From: Promethearchaeota archaeon
GTDB taxonomy: Archaea > Asgardarchaeota > Lokiarchaeia > Sigyniarchaeales > SOKP01
Assembly (NCBI GenBank): GCA_019057795.1
Contig: JAHLWS010000082.1
Span: 1 to 64,000 of the forward strand
DNA: 64,000 bases
Reading direction: 5' to 3'
Shown here: positions 1 to 9,059 of the stretch, piece by piece
Numbering within the stretch: position 1 is the first letter of the stretch
Layout: each line of letters begins with the position of its first letter
Notes under the pieces: generated by a model
Seen by the model: only the letters and a program-made list of their open reading frames with translations
Database searches by the model: none
What the model was told of the DNA's origin: nothing
Program-made: the position numbers and the translations under genes

Positions 1-99
1 AATTATTTAATGAAGGATGAAAAAAAGGAAAAAATAGGATATAAAATACCTGAAGGCAAGCGAATTTTCGTTCAAACCGTTCTAAGCGGCTACGAGTAA
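1..99 (+). CDS. C-terminal end of an unrecognised protein (partial)
   Basis: Frame 1 is open from the first base to a TAA at 97-99, giving 32 residues ending in VQTVLSGYE. The piece is lysine- and glutamate-rich at first and then looks like a folded C-terminus. It has the codon character of the neighbouring genes. The rest lies outside the window and I do not recognise the family. Confidence 0.5.
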   Translation, partial: NYLMKDEKKEKIGYKIPEGKRIFVQTVLSGYE

Positions 100-227
100 A
101 AACTTAAATTCAATGATCACCTAAAAGGACTTATACCCAAAAAATTTGTTTTTCCTTATTTATTTAGTTTTATTATAAATTCTCAGAGTTTGAATTATTA
201 AATAACAATCCTTATTTATTATTGACA

Positions 228-1199
228 ATGGATTACTTCTATAACTTCGAGACATTTGATATAACTCACTTTACAGATCAATTTAGGGACAAGAAAATCG
301 AAGAGCTTTTCCGCAATCACACCATTGTAAGAAATAGCATGGGGCAGTTCATGGAAATTACATGGAAAGAAGAGACTTTTTCATGCGACTTAAATTTAAC
401 TCTCTCAAGGAAAAAACTTCTTGGTAACTTAAAGACGGTTTATTTTATTGGTGAAATTATAGAGCGTCAATTAAATAAAAAAGGAGTAAAATCTCTATAC
501 GATTTGAGAACTAATTTAAAATACAACACATCTGCTCATCATATTTTGGATCTAATTGAAAATAAAAAATACAACCTTCTGTGTAGAAATAGATATGTTT
601 ACGATTTAGATGTTGCTTTTTGTTTTAATAAGGAGGAATTACTTTTTCTCGATATAGAAACTTTAGGACTGTATGATAGCCCAATAATTATGATTGGTTT
701 AGGATATTTTAAAAACGATAAATTTGAAATCCACATACTATTCGCAAGAGATTTGGAAGAGGAGATCGCAATTTATGAATACTTTAAAACGGAAATTTTA
801 CCCAAGTTTAAATGTCTAATTAGCTATAACGGAAAATCATTTGATATTCCTTACATTGCCAACCGTTTTCTGTATTTTTTTGACGAAAATCCGATGATTA
901 CTAACGAGGAAGAGCCTTACGAGAGGTTTAACACAAAATTTCACCATATAGACCTTTATCATAATTGCCGTAGGAAATACAAAGGAAGTTTCGAGAATTA
1001 CACGCTAACAAACATGGAAGATAAACTATTAAAGATGAAAAGGGATAATGAATTACCAAGTGGATTAGTTGGATTATGCTACAAAAAGTATTTGGAAGAT
1101 TCTTTAAGATATGTGGGATTAGTAAAAGAAATTATTGAACATAACTATTGGGATATTTATTCTATGCCATTAATTCTTCAAAAATTATTGGAAGCGTGA
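228..1199 (+). CDS. YprB-like RNase H-fold 3'-5' exonuclease
   Basis: Predicted DEDD-type exonuclease of the YprB/RNase H-like family, 323 residues. The metal-binding motifs are visible in order: LDIETLGL (Asp142, Glu144), SYNGKSFDIPYI (about 199-210), a HIDLYH..RR segment near 240, and HNYWDIYSM near 305. This is the pattern of the YprB_RNaseH-like domain (DxE, NGxxFD, DL..RR, HNxxD). The N-terminal 130 residues have no recognisable domain. I chose the ATG at 228 over the TTG at 222. No Shine-Dalgarno sequence is present, so the transcript may have a short leader or none. In related bacterial proteins the domain is nucleolytic; the substrate here is unknown. Confidence 0.75.
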   Translation: MDYFYNFETFDITHFTDQFRDKKIEELFRNHTIVRNSMGQFMEITWKEETFSCDLNLTLSRKKLLGNLKTVYFIGEIIERQLNKKGVKSLYDLRTNLKYNTSAHHILDLIENKKYNLLCRNRYVYDLDVAFCFNKEELLFLDIETLGLYDSPIIMIGLGYFKNDKFEIHILFARDLEEEIAIYEYFKTEILPKFKCLISYNGKSFDIPYIANRFLYFFDENPMITNEEEPYERFNTKFHHIDLYHNCRRKYKGSFENYTLTNMEDKLLKMKRDNELPSGLVGLCYKKYLEDSLRYVGLVKEIIEHNYWDIYSMPLILQKLLEA

Positions 1200-1328
1200 T
1201 TTATTAGAAATAAATACTTATGTATAAAAAGAAAGGAAGAATCAAAATTTATATAGAGTTCAAACAGTACTTTAATTAAGTAAAATCAAATTATGTTCTA
1301 ATATTAATCATTTTTGCTTAAAAAATGG

Positions 1329-1337
1329 TATATAATT
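1329..1337 (+). promoter_or_regulatory. TATA box of the coiled-coil gene
   Basis: TATATAATT sits about 20-25 bases before the ATG at 1356, the distance expected between an archaeal TATA box and a transcription start. Translation from that ATG would therefore be leaderless, and no ribosome binding site is seen. Confidence 0.5.
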
Positions 1338-1355
1338 AAAACAAAGAAAATCAAG

Positions 1356-1751
1356 ATGTCAGACGAAGAACTTAGGGATCACATTAATAAGATAGCAGTA
1401 GAAATTGAGAAAATTGAACAGACAGCGAAACAAAAAGAAAACTATTTTACAAATAAATGTAATGAAGAATTTGATCCTAAAATTAAAGACCTTGGGGAAC
1501 AATTGCTTCATCAACAAACTAAATTAAATGAACTCCTCAAAAACATTAATGAATTAACAGTAGAAAAGAAAGAATTACTTTCTATTACAAAGAAATTGGA
1601 ATCAGAATACAATTCTTTGAAAAAAGAGAAGGAAAAAATCTTAAACCATAATTTAAAAGCGATTGAAAAAGAAAAGAAAACTAAAACGAAAGATATTGAC
1701 ACCAAAATTAAAATGCTAGAAAAAGAGTTGAAATCGAGCGAAAAAAAATAA
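1356..1751 (+). CDS. small coiled-coil protein
   Basis: A 131-residue, highly charged protein that is almost all Lys, Glu, Leu, Ile and Asn, with heptad-like spacing from about residue 10 to the end. It has no cysteines beyond one, no membrane segment and no catalytic motif. The open frame extends upstream to a TTG at 1314, but that stretch contains the promoter TATATAATT. I therefore start at the ATG, which opens MSDEELRDH. It resembles generic archaeal coiled-coil proteins; any function, such as a structural or chromosome-associated role, is unknown. Confidence 0.65.
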   Translation: MSDEELRDHINKIAVEIEKIEQTAKQKENYFTNKCNEEFDPKIKDLGEQLLHQQTKLNELLKNINELTVEKKELLSITKKLESEYNSLKKEKEKILNHNLKAIEKEKKTKTKDIDTKIKMLEKELKSSEKK

Positions 1752-1809
1752 AATTTTAGAGATATCATCCTAAATTACCATATAATAATAATCAAACTCA
1801 TAAATTATT

Positions 1810-2115
1810 ATGTCAGATCTTAAAGAAATCGAACATTCGATTAAAGAAGAAATACATAAACTCCGAAATTTAGGAGAACATGCACGAGAAGGAAGTGATC
1901 ATCTTTCTTATAGATCTATGAGTAAATTTAAGTTAGGGAAACTAAAGAAAACAAAACGTTAAGGAAGATTAGCTTTTGAAGTTATTTGTACATATGATAT
2001 TTATACTGAAACTGAATTCATGCATTCTCCAGATATGGACGAACTCTATACGGAGCATTACAAGGATAAATTTATTATTGATAGCGATTTCAGAATCTTT
2101 CTCTCTCAAAAATAA
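1810..2115 (+). pseudogene. small unrecognised gene split by an in-frame TAA
   Basis: ATG at 1810 opens a 50-residue reading frame (MSDLKEIEHSIKEE...) that ends at TAA 1960-1962. The same frame then continues without interruption for another 50 residues (GRLAFEVICTYDIY...) to a TAA at 2113-2115. Both halves have normal codon use, and the second half lacks a good start of its own until an internal Met. The simplest reading is one protein of about 101 residues with a nonsense mutation. Alternatives are two tiny genes or a sequencing error. The family is not recognised. Confidence 0.45.
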
Positions 2116-2185
2116 ATTTTAAATTTTTGTGTTTATAATACAATATAATTGTAGTATATATGTTGTAGAAATTAAATTTCTTTGT

Positions 2186-2824
2186 ATGGATGAAAAATTA
2201 AATATTATTTCATTAAACAAAAAAGCTTGGAATAATGTAGCAGAAAAGTATGCTAAAGCTAAATATACAAGTTTAAACCCGTTAATTGAATTTTTTTGTA
2301 ATAACCTCCCAAAAAATGGTTTCGTTTTAGATTTAGGCTCTGGAACTGGCTTACCTTTCGCTAAATTATTTGTAGAAAAGGGTTTTAATGTATTAGGGCT
2401 TGATATTTCGTCCCAGATGGTCAAAATTGCACAAAAAAATGTTCCTCTAGCTAATTTCAAAGAATTATCAATGACAGATTTAGACTATGATAAAAAATTT
2501 GATGGTGTTTTCTCAAGTTATTCCATGCTTTTACTTAACCCTCAGTTATTCAAGGATGTAGCAAATAGAATCTCTAAATCACTAAAAAACAATGGTTTAT
2601 TATACTTATCACTAAATGAACCCCGGTTTGAAGGTGAAGATGTGGACAAAGAAGTTATTGTTGAATTAATGGGCGAAAAAATGTATTCACGTGCTTACAG
2701 AGAAGAAGAGATTCTTATGATATTTTCTCCGTTAGGGATGAAACCTCTTAAAATCCATCACGAAATTCAAACTTCTAAGGAATTTGGAATTGAACATATG
2801 ATTGCGTTTGTATTTAAAAAATAA
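2186..2824 (+). CDS. class I SAM-dependent methyltransferase
   Basis: A 212-residue methyltransferase with a typical AdoMet-binding fold. Motif I is VLDLGSGTGLPFAKLF near residue 45, followed by the acidic strand end LGLDIS and an SMTDLDY motif that would contact the adenine. Closest in style to the UbiE/Methyltransf_11 group of small-molecule methylases; the substrate cannot be told. The open frame extends 57 bases further upstream, but a TATA-like TATAATACAATATAATT stretch lies there, so I start at the ATG at 2186 (MDEKLNIIS). Confidence 0.75.
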   Translation: MDEKLNIISLNKKAWNNVAEKYAKAKYTSLNPLIEFFCNNLPKNGFVLDLGSGTGLPFAKLFVEKGFNVLGLDISSQMVKIAQKNVPLANFKELSMTDLDYDKKFDGVFSSYSMLLLNPQLFKDVANRISKSLKNNGLLYLSLNEPRFEGEDVDKEVIVELMGEKMYSRAYREEEILMIFSPLGMKPLKIHHEIQTSKEFGIEHMIAFVFKK

Positions 2825-2905
2825 ATTTATAACTGTCTGAATTATAAGTTCATTTCCAATTGATTCATAATTAAATTTTATAAAAGATAAAGAATATCAT
2901 CATTT

Positions 2906-4090
2906 ATGTATAGGAAGCTAAACGACTACGATGTTACTTTAGAAACTTTAGATTCAATAACTAAAAAATTGGAAACTGTACAAACCAATGTAATAAAAAA
3001 GTCTTGTTTTTTAGGTTTTGATGGGTATGTTGATTCTCTTTATTCTTTGGTCCAGAGCAGGATGAGCGCAAAAAAATGGACAAGAATGGAGAGCATGAAG
3101 TCTTTTGGAGAACTATTAATCGATGTTGCTGGAAGTTCGGCAAATATTGAGAGGGTCTTAAAAAAGAAGATCTTTGGCGGTTTTGCTCCTAACACTTGTC
3201 GAGCGTTGAATGCTTTTGGAGTAAAAATTTATTTGATTGCAGCTTTAGGACATCCTAAACTTAACGAACTTTATTACCAACTACCTGAAGTAGAATCAAT
3301 TTCGATTTCTAATCCCGGTCAAACGTTAGGTTTAGAATTTGACGATGGAAAAGTTATGATAACTGATTTTACCCCCATTTTAAACATTGATTGGAAATTG
3401 CTAATGGATAATGTAAAACTAGACAAGTTAATTAAGATAATAGAAGCATCTGATATTATGGGCTTTGGTCATTGGGCTTTAATACCAAATCTAAACGATA
3501 TATGGCAACATTTCTTGGATGAGCTCTTTCCTTCTATATCCAATTTAAAAGAAAAAATATTTTTCGTAGATATAGCCGATATAAGAAAACGTTCGAAACA
3601 GGATCTTTTAGATTTGGTAAAAATGCTTCAAAAAATAGACCAACAAGTTCCAGTTATGCTAAGCGCAAACGATATGGAGGCTTATTTCCTCTCTAAAGTT
3701 TTAGATAATGTTAAAACTTTTGCTCCGTATCAAGAAAATTCAACTGATTATATTGATGGTGGAAAACGGCTTAATACAGAAATGAAATTATCCTATTTCG
3801 TAATTCATTCTCCTCACTTCGCAACGATCTCTACTGTAGAAGATCATTATTGGATAACTGAAGGATTTACTTCAAAACCTAAATTTACCGTTGGTGCAGG
3901 CGATTACTTTCATACGGGAACGATTTTAGGGTTATCGTGTGGCCTTACCCCTCCTGAAGCAATTCTCATGGGCAACGCTCTAACGGCTATTTTTGTAAGA
4001 ACTGGAAAATCTCCAAACGTTAATCAATTATCTCAATTTATAAGTAGATATATGGAATTTATTGAAAATGATAACCCTAATTTTCCTTAA
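2906..4090 (+). CDS. PfkB/ribokinase-family sugar or nucleoside kinase
   Basis: A 394-residue protein of the PfkB fold. The N-terminal substrate region has GFDGYVDSLY and the pattern GGFAPNTCRALNAFG, and the C-terminal catalytic signature is TVGAGDYFHTG, whose Asp is the general base in this family. The N-terminal 30 residues are an extra helix. It would phosphorylate a sugar or nucleoside with ATP in the cytosol; the substrate is not evident. It ends six bases before the ABCE1 gene on the same strand, so the two are probably co-transcribed. Confidence 0.75.
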   Translation: MYRKLNDYDVTLETLDSITKKLETVQTNVIKKSCFLGFDGYVDSLYSLVQSRMSAKKWTRMESMKSFGELLIDVAGSSANIERVLKKKIFGGFAPNTCRALNAFGVKIYLIAALGHPKLNELYYQLPEVESISISNPGQTLGLEFDDGKVMITDFTPILNIDWKLLMDNVKLDKLIKIIEASDIMGFGHWALIPNLNDIWQHFLDELFPSISNLKEKIFFVDIADIRKRSKQDLLDLVKMLQKIDQQVPVMLSANDMEAYFLSKVLDNVKTFAPYQENSTDYIDGGKRLNTEMKLSYFVIHSPHFATISTVEDHYWITEGFTSKPKFTVGAGDYFHTGTILGLSCGLTPPEAILMGNALTAIFVRTGKSPNVNQLSQFISRYMEFIENDNPNFP

Positions 4091-4096
4091 AATACA

Positions 4097-5962
4097 ATGA
4101 AAAAAGTATATTTGGTTGATTACGATTCTTGTAATCTCCGGTTCTGTGGCCGACAATGCATTAAGAAATGTCCCATAACGCTTTCAAACGCAAGATTAAA
4201 ACCAAATAAGAAGAAGCAAGAAGTCCCAATTTGGTTTCAAAAATCTACAAAGCAAATTAAAATAAATAGCGAAATTTGCTTGAAATGTGGTGTGTGCGTC
4301 AATGTTTGTCCTGCAAAAGCAATATATGTAAAAAATATTTTAGAAGAGCCAACTGAATTGGTTCCTACTCATAAATACCCCAGCGAGGAAAAATCAGAGG
4401 GTTTTCGTCTATATAATTTGCCAACTCTGATCTCGGGAAAAGTCTCTGGATTGTGCGGTCCAAACGGAATAGGAAAGACCACTGTCTTAAATATCATTTC
4501 AGGAAATTTAAAACCAAATTTTGGAAATACTAATTTAGAATCTTATCAAATCCAATGGAAAGATGTTATAAAAAAAGTAAAAGAGAGTGAAATGCGAAAT
4601 CATTTCACACACTTATCTCAAAATGATCGAAAAATCGCATATAAGCAACAGGTTCTACGCGTTTTGTTTGAAAAGTATCAAGGAAAGAAAGTTATTGACA
4701 TTTTAAATGCAGAAAATGAGGTAAGTTCATTATTTTTCAAGAAGATTCAAGATTATTTAGACTTAAGCGCTATTGCTAATCGAATCCTAGAACAATGTTC
4801 TGGTGGAGAGTTGCAGAGATTTGCCATTGCTTCCGTTCTTATTAAAGAAGCAGATATTTACATTATTGATGAACCATGTACTTTTCTAGATGTGCAAAAA
4901 CGAATCAAATTAGCCCAATTATTGCGTGAGCGTGCTCAAGGGTTTGGGAATGAGAAACAATGCCCTATATTAGTAGTTGAGCACGACTTAACGATATTAG
5001 ATTATCTTTCAGATTTAATCCAACTGTTTTATGGGGTACCTCATCAATTTGGCATTATCTCAAGACCTTTAACAACAAAAAAGGGTATTAACGCATATTT
5101 AACTGGTTTTCTAAAGGCAGAAAATGTAGAGTTCCGAGAAAAAGAATATAGCTTTAAACGCTCAACTAGCGGTCGGACATGGAGCAACGCGAAGATTTTT
5201 GCTCGTTATGGAAATATTTCAAAGACATTTGAGTCATTTCATTTATCTGTGAACCCTGGAACGATTTATGCTTCTGAGATTTTGGGTATTGTTGGTGAAA
5301 ATGGATGTGGTAAGTCTACCTTTGCAAAAATCCTCGCGGGTGAGCTCCAACCTGACTTTGGATCTGAATTTGAAGGAATTCAAGCTATTGTCTCTTACAA
5401 ACCACAATACATTACTCAAGAATCTTCTCAAACTGTAAGAGATTTCATCATAGAACGAGCACTAAATTACAATTTTTCTGAAGAAATTTTACGAGTATTA
5501 TATAGACCTTTAGGTGTTGATAAATTATTCGATTTACAAGTATCAGCACTCTCAGGAGGCGAACTTCAGCGTGTTTTTATATGCTCTTGCCTTGCTAAGC
5601 GTGCGGATCTATATATTCTTGATGAACCTTCAGCCTATCTTGATGTAGAAGAAAGAATTCATATAGGTCAAATAATTCGTACTATTACAAAAAGAAATAA
5701 TGCTGTTGCTATTTGTATAGAACATGACATTCAAATTGCAGATACTTTGATTGACCGACTTCTTCTTTTTACTGGAAAGCCAGGAGTTCATGGAAAAACC
5801 ATTGGACCCTTAAATAAACGCGAAGGGATGAACCTCTTTCTAAAAGAAATTGGCGTAACTTTCCGAAGGGACACTAAAACGGGTAGAGCTCGATTAAATA
5901 AAAAAGATTCTCAATTAGATAGAGCACAACGAGCATCTGGGCAGTTATGGGGGGTGCGTTAA
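4097..5962 (+). CDS. rli1: ribosome recycling ATPase ABCE1/Rli1
   Basis: Full-length ABCE1 (621 residues, slightly longer than usual). Order of domains: an N-terminal two-cluster iron-sulfur domain (CNLRFCGRQCIKKCP and CLKCGVCVNVCP), then NBD1 with Walker A GPNGIGKT, signature CSGGELQRF and Walker B IIDEPCTFLD, then NBD2 with Walker A GENGCGKS, signature LSGGELQRV and Walker B ILDEPSAYLD. It splits post-termination ribosomes together with aRF1/Pelota in archaea. The C-terminus carries an extra basic tail of about 30 residues. It overlaps the end of the convergent SCP2-like gene by four bases. Confidence 0.97.
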   Translation: MKKVYLVDYDSCNLRFCGRQCIKKCPITLSNARLKPNKKKQEVPIWFQKSTKQIKINSEICLKCGVCVNVCPAKAIYVKNILEEPTELVPTHKYPSEEKSEGFRLYNLPTLISGKVSGLCGPNGIGKTTVLNIISGNLKPNFGNTNLESYQIQWKDVIKKVKESEMRNHFTHLSQNDRKIAYKQQVLRVLFEKYQGKKVIDILNAENEVSSLFFKKIQDYLDLSAIANRILEQCSGGELQRFAIASVLIKEADIYIIDEPCTFLDVQKRIKLAQLLRERAQGFGNEKQCPILVVEHDLTILDYLSDLIQLFYGVPHQFGIISRPLTTKKGINAYLTGFLKAENVEFREKEYSFKRSTSGRTWSNAKIFARYGNISKTFESFHLSVNPGTIYASEILGIVGENGCGKSTFAKILAGELQPDFGSEFEGIQAIVSYKPQYITQESSQTVRDFIIERALNYNFSEEILRVLYRPLGVDKLFDLQVSALSGGELQRVFICSCLAKRADLYILDEPSAYLDVEERIHIGQIIRTITKRNNAVAICIEHDIQIADTLIDRLLLFTGKPGVHGKTIGPLNKREGMNLFLKEIGVTFRRDTKTGRARLNKKDSQLDRAQRASGQLWGVR

Positions 5963-6390
5963 ATGTTTTGTAAAAAATCATTCAAAACAGAGGTAATAGC
6001 TTGAAGATCCATTAGGGCTTCACTGCTACCATCAAAGCTGACATCTCCGGCTTCATGCGCACCAGAAATTTCAATTGTTCCAAAAAGAATTCCGGTAAAA
6101 GTCGCCATATTGGTTGTAAAGGCTAATGAGGGATTATCGACATCACCCTCTCCATAATCCACTTTTCCCTCTTTGAATTTAAGCCAAAAATTCTTGTTTT
6201 CATCTGATATGATTATTTGTCCTAAGAAGTCCATATCTAACATGGCCATATCTTCGAATTCATCTCTTAATCCCGCATTTTCTGATGAAACCTGCTTATA
6301 TATTTCAAAAAGCTTCAAATAATCTCCGGGCATAGCATTACCATCAGATAATTTCAATTTAACCTCATTTAATAATTCTGAATTTACCAT
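5959..6390 (-). CDS. SCP2 sterol-binding-like domain protein
   Basis: A 143-residue single-domain protein with the SCP2 pattern: an acidic alpha/beta fold with DENKNFWLKFKEGKVDYGEG followed by a PSLAF strand and a helix ending GISGAHEAGD-like (GTIEISGAHEAGDVSFDGS). SCP2 domains bind lipids or acyl chains. The start is set by the ribosome binding site GGTGAT five bases before the ATG at 6390; the longer GTG start at 6399 is itself part of that site. An AT-rich TATA-like stretch lies about 25 bases further up. The domain call rests on pattern only. Confidence 0.6.
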   Translation of the reverse strand: MVNSELLNEVKLKLSDGNAMPGDYLKLFEIYKQVSSENAGLRDEFEDMAMLDMDFLGQIIISDENKNFWLKFKEGKVDYGEGDVDNPSLAFTTNMATFTGILFGTIEISGAHEAGDVSFDGSSEALMDLQAITSVLNDFLQNI

Positions 6391-6491
6391 TTTTATCACC
6401 TTATAATATATAAAACAATTAGATTACAACTATATCAATTTATTTACGTCTTAAAAATCAAATGTATCGACAATAGAAACTTTAAGAAACC

Positions 6492-6500
6492 TTATTTATA
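6492..6500 (+). promoter_or_regulatory. TATA box of the glycerol-3-phosphate dehydrogenase gene
   Basis: TTATTTATA lies about 19-27 bases before the ATG at 6519, and there is no ribosome binding site between. This is the usual arrangement for a leaderless archaeal transcript. Confidence 0.45.
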
Positions 6501-6518
6501 GTCCAGAATTTTCTAAAC

Positions 6519-8210
6519 ATGGTTAAAATGGAAGATTTGGAAAAAAAATTATTTGATCAAGCTTGGAATTATAAAAACAGAGATGTTTTTATTAAGAAAT
6601 TAAGAGAAGAAAGTTACGATCTTTTTATAATAGGGGCAGGTATTACGGGAGCAGGAGTAGCCCGAGAAGCAACAATGAGAGGGCTTAAAGTAGCCATAGT
6701 AGATATGCAAGATTTTGCTGCAGGGACTTCATCGAGAAGTACAAAAATGGCGCATGGTGGAATTAGATATATAGCTCGTAGTGAAATGGATTTAGTTAAA
6801 AAAGCATCTCGTGAAAGAAATTGGATGCGAGTTCAAATACCTCATTTAGTTAGACCTCTTCCATTTGCTTTACCATTTATTGAAGGAGCAAAGTATAAAA
6901 AGCGCGATTTACAAAATGCCACTAAAATTTATGATTTTTTAAGCGATGATAAATCAGAATTTAAAAATTACCAAAAAAGTAAAACCTACACCGCTGAAGA
7001 ATTTTATAAATTAGAACCTGAATTTACAAAAAGGGGTCTACAAGGGGGTGTAATATATTACGATACGAACATTGATGATGCTCGTTTAACAATTGAAATT
7101 CTAAAGGAAGCAGTAATAAGAGGAGCGGATGTGATAAATTATTGTAAGGTTATTGGGTATATCAAAAACAATGGGACAATCGTTGGGATAAAATGCAGAG
7201 ATCTAGTTAATGAATTTGATTTTAAAATTCGGGCTACTTTAGTAATCAATGCAACAGGTATATGGACGGATAATCTATTGGAGAGCTATCCCGAAAATAT
7301 TCCAAAACCACTAGTTAGATCAACTAAAGGTGTTCATCTCCTCTATAAACGTGAAGACATTGGAAATAATATGGCAAATGGTCTATATTCAGATATTGAT
7401 AATAGATTCTTCTTTGTTATTCCAAGGGATAAAAAGTATACACTAGTAGGAACGACTGATACTGATTTCCACGGTGATTTAGCAAATCCGTTTTGTGATA
7501 AAGAGGATGCAGACTACTTAATTAAGTCCGTTAAGAAATTTTATCCGAACGCAAATTTAGATTATGATCATATTCTTTCTACATATGCAGGAATTAGACC
7601 ATTAGTAATGCAAAAAGGAAAATCAGAAAGTGAAGTTTCACGACAACATGTTATCTTTTTTTCAGATGATAATTTGTTAACAATAACTGGCGGAAAACTG
7701 ACTGAATGGCGTGAAATGGCCGAAGATTTATTTGAATCTGTGGAAGAAAAGGAAATTTTTCCAGGAATTAAAAGAGAAAAATACTGGTCTCGACAACCCT
7801 TCATAATTTCACTAGAGAAAGATGAATGGTTAAATATACTAGAAAAATCAGGTGTCAAATTAGATGAGGAACTTTCAGATCACCTTTATCGACAATACGG
7901 GAAAGGTGCAATCCAAATCCTCGAGATGATAAAAGAAGACAAGTCTCTAAAAGAACGAATCATCGATGAAAATGATTTTATAAATGCGGAAATTCTTTAT
8001 GTGTTAAGATACGAACTATCACCTCATTTGATTGATGTATTTTGTCGACGAACAGAGATGTCACTATGGATACATCACCGAAGAGCTTCTGAAGCAGCAG
8101 AAAAAGTGGCAAAGATTATGCAGAAAGAATATTCTTGGGGAGACGAGACAACGAAAAAAGAAATCAATAAATATTTGAATTACATTAAAAAAACGGTTTC
8201 ATTCATATAA
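6519..8210 (+). CDS. glpA: FAD-dependent glycerol-3-phosphate dehydrogenase
   Basis: A 563-residue GlpA/GlpD-type flavoenzyme that oxidises sn-glycerol-3-phosphate to dihydroxyacetone phosphate. The FAD-binding motif is GAGITGAGVAREATMRG near residue 38, followed by the family markers SSRSTKMAHGGIRYI and, near residue 320, GTTDTDF; STYAGIRPL and ITGGKLTEWR follow. The C-terminal domain (about 400-560) matches the DAO_C cap. No GlpB or GlpC genes are adjacent, so the electron acceptor is unknown. The enzyme acts on the bacterial stereoisomer, of interest for archaeal lipid chemistry. A single gene flanked by its own promoter. Confidence 0.9.
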   Translation: MVKMEDLEKKLFDQAWNYKNRDVFIKKLREESYDLFIIGAGITGAGVAREATMRGLKVAIVDMQDFAAGTSSRSTKMAHGGIRYIARSEMDLVKKASRERNWMRVQIPHLVRPLPFALPFIEGAKYKKRDLQNATKIYDFLSDDKSEFKNYQKSKTYTAEEFYKLEPEFTKRGLQGGVIYYDTNIDDARLTIEILKEAVIRGADVINYCKVIGYIKNNGTIVGIKCRDLVNEFDFKIRATLVINATGIWTDNLLESYPENIPKPLVRSTKGVHLLYKREDIGNNMANGLYSDIDNRFFFVIPRDKKYTLVGTTDTDFHGDLANPFCDKEDADYLIKSVKKFYPNANLDYDHILSTYAGIRPLVMQKGKSESEVSRQHVIFFSDDNLLTITGGKLTEWREMAEDLFESVEEKEIFPGIKREKYWSRQPFIISLEKDEWLNILEKSGVKLDEELSDHLYRQYGKGAIQILEMIKEDKSLKERIIDENDFINAEILYVLRYELSPHLIDVFCRRTEMSLWIHHRRASEAAEKVAKIMQKEYSWGDETTKKEINKYLNYIKKTVSFI

Positions 8211-8348
8211 TACTAAATAGAACAAGTCTTATTTTTACATTTTATTCAATATTATGCTTTTTAAAAATTGGACTAGATATAATATAAATACTTAATAGTG
8301 ATATTCAACATAATAACAAATTTAAACAATTTAAAAGAGTGAAATTTA

Positions 8349-9020
8349 TTGATATATCAATTTGGTTTTACTGAGGTTTTTTTAAGACCTTTGGCAGAAC
8401 TCGCGGGATTTTTCATTTTACTTCTTGGCATTATGTGGTTAGTCTACGCAGTGTATGAAGCTAAAAGAAGAGGGTCTGTCAAAAAAAGAAAGGTAGAGGA
8501 CTGGAATTTCGATGTTACTAAGTTCTTAAAAATTTTAACGTATTTAGGGATAGTTATCGGTATTTTTGGTTTACTTAGCGGTGTTGGTGGGCTTATTCTC
8601 GATCAAGCGCCCAGCGTAGCATACGCGGCTAATACTCAAGAAGCGAAAAGTTTATTTACATCGATTTTCCTTATCATTCTAGGAACATTAACGCTTTTAA
8701 AACCTTTAAACGATCTCCCTATTTCAAGCGTTATAGGAATTTTATTAGCGTCACTTGTAGTTGTTGTCGTTGTATTGGCTATTCCAGATCAACTCGTTCA
8801 AGTAATTGCGGTTTTTATTGACCCAAGAATAGTTTTAGCAATTATATTTATTTTTGTATTTGCTATTGTTGCTCTTACCGTCAAATTTTACATTGGAACT
8901 TTAATGTCAATTTCAAAAGCAATATCATGGCCTGTTTTTGCATTTATAATCGCAATATTCTGCCTACTTCAAGGATTCTTACTCATTGTTATAGGAGTTT
9001 CAATTACAGGATATTTTTAA
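8349..9020 (+). CDS. six-helix integral membrane protein, unknown
   Basis: A 223-residue very hydrophobic protein with about six membrane helices, at roughly residues 10-32, 50-75, 97-115, 124-153, 157-180 and 188-220. The loop after helix 1 is strongly basic (AKRRGSVKKRK), which places it on the cytoplasmic side. I see no known motif. The start is a TTG at 8349, supported by GAGTGA seven bases upstream; no in-frame ATG lies near. Function unknown. It converges on the radical SAM gene across a short T-rich gap. Confidence 0.6.
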   Translation: MIYQFGFTEVFLRPLAELAGFFILLLGIMWLVYAVYEAKRRGSVKKRKVEDWNFDVTKFLKILTYLGIVIGIFGLLSGVGGLILDQAPSVAYAANTQEAKSLFTSIFLIILGTLTLLKPLNDLPISSVIGILLASLVVVVVVLAIPDQLVQVIAVFIDPRIVLAIIFIFVFAIVALTVKFYIGTLMSISKAISWPVFAFIIAIFCLLQGFLLIVIGVSITGYF

Positions 9021-9059
9021 TTTAACTTTTTAATATTTTTTCTTTTTACATCTAAATTT
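9021..9059. terminator. T-rich intergenic terminator between convergent genes
   Basis: The 39-base gap between the two convergent stop codons contains several runs of T (AACTTTTTAATATTTTTTC). T-tracts are the usual archaeal terminator. No stem-loop is seen. Confidence 0.4.
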
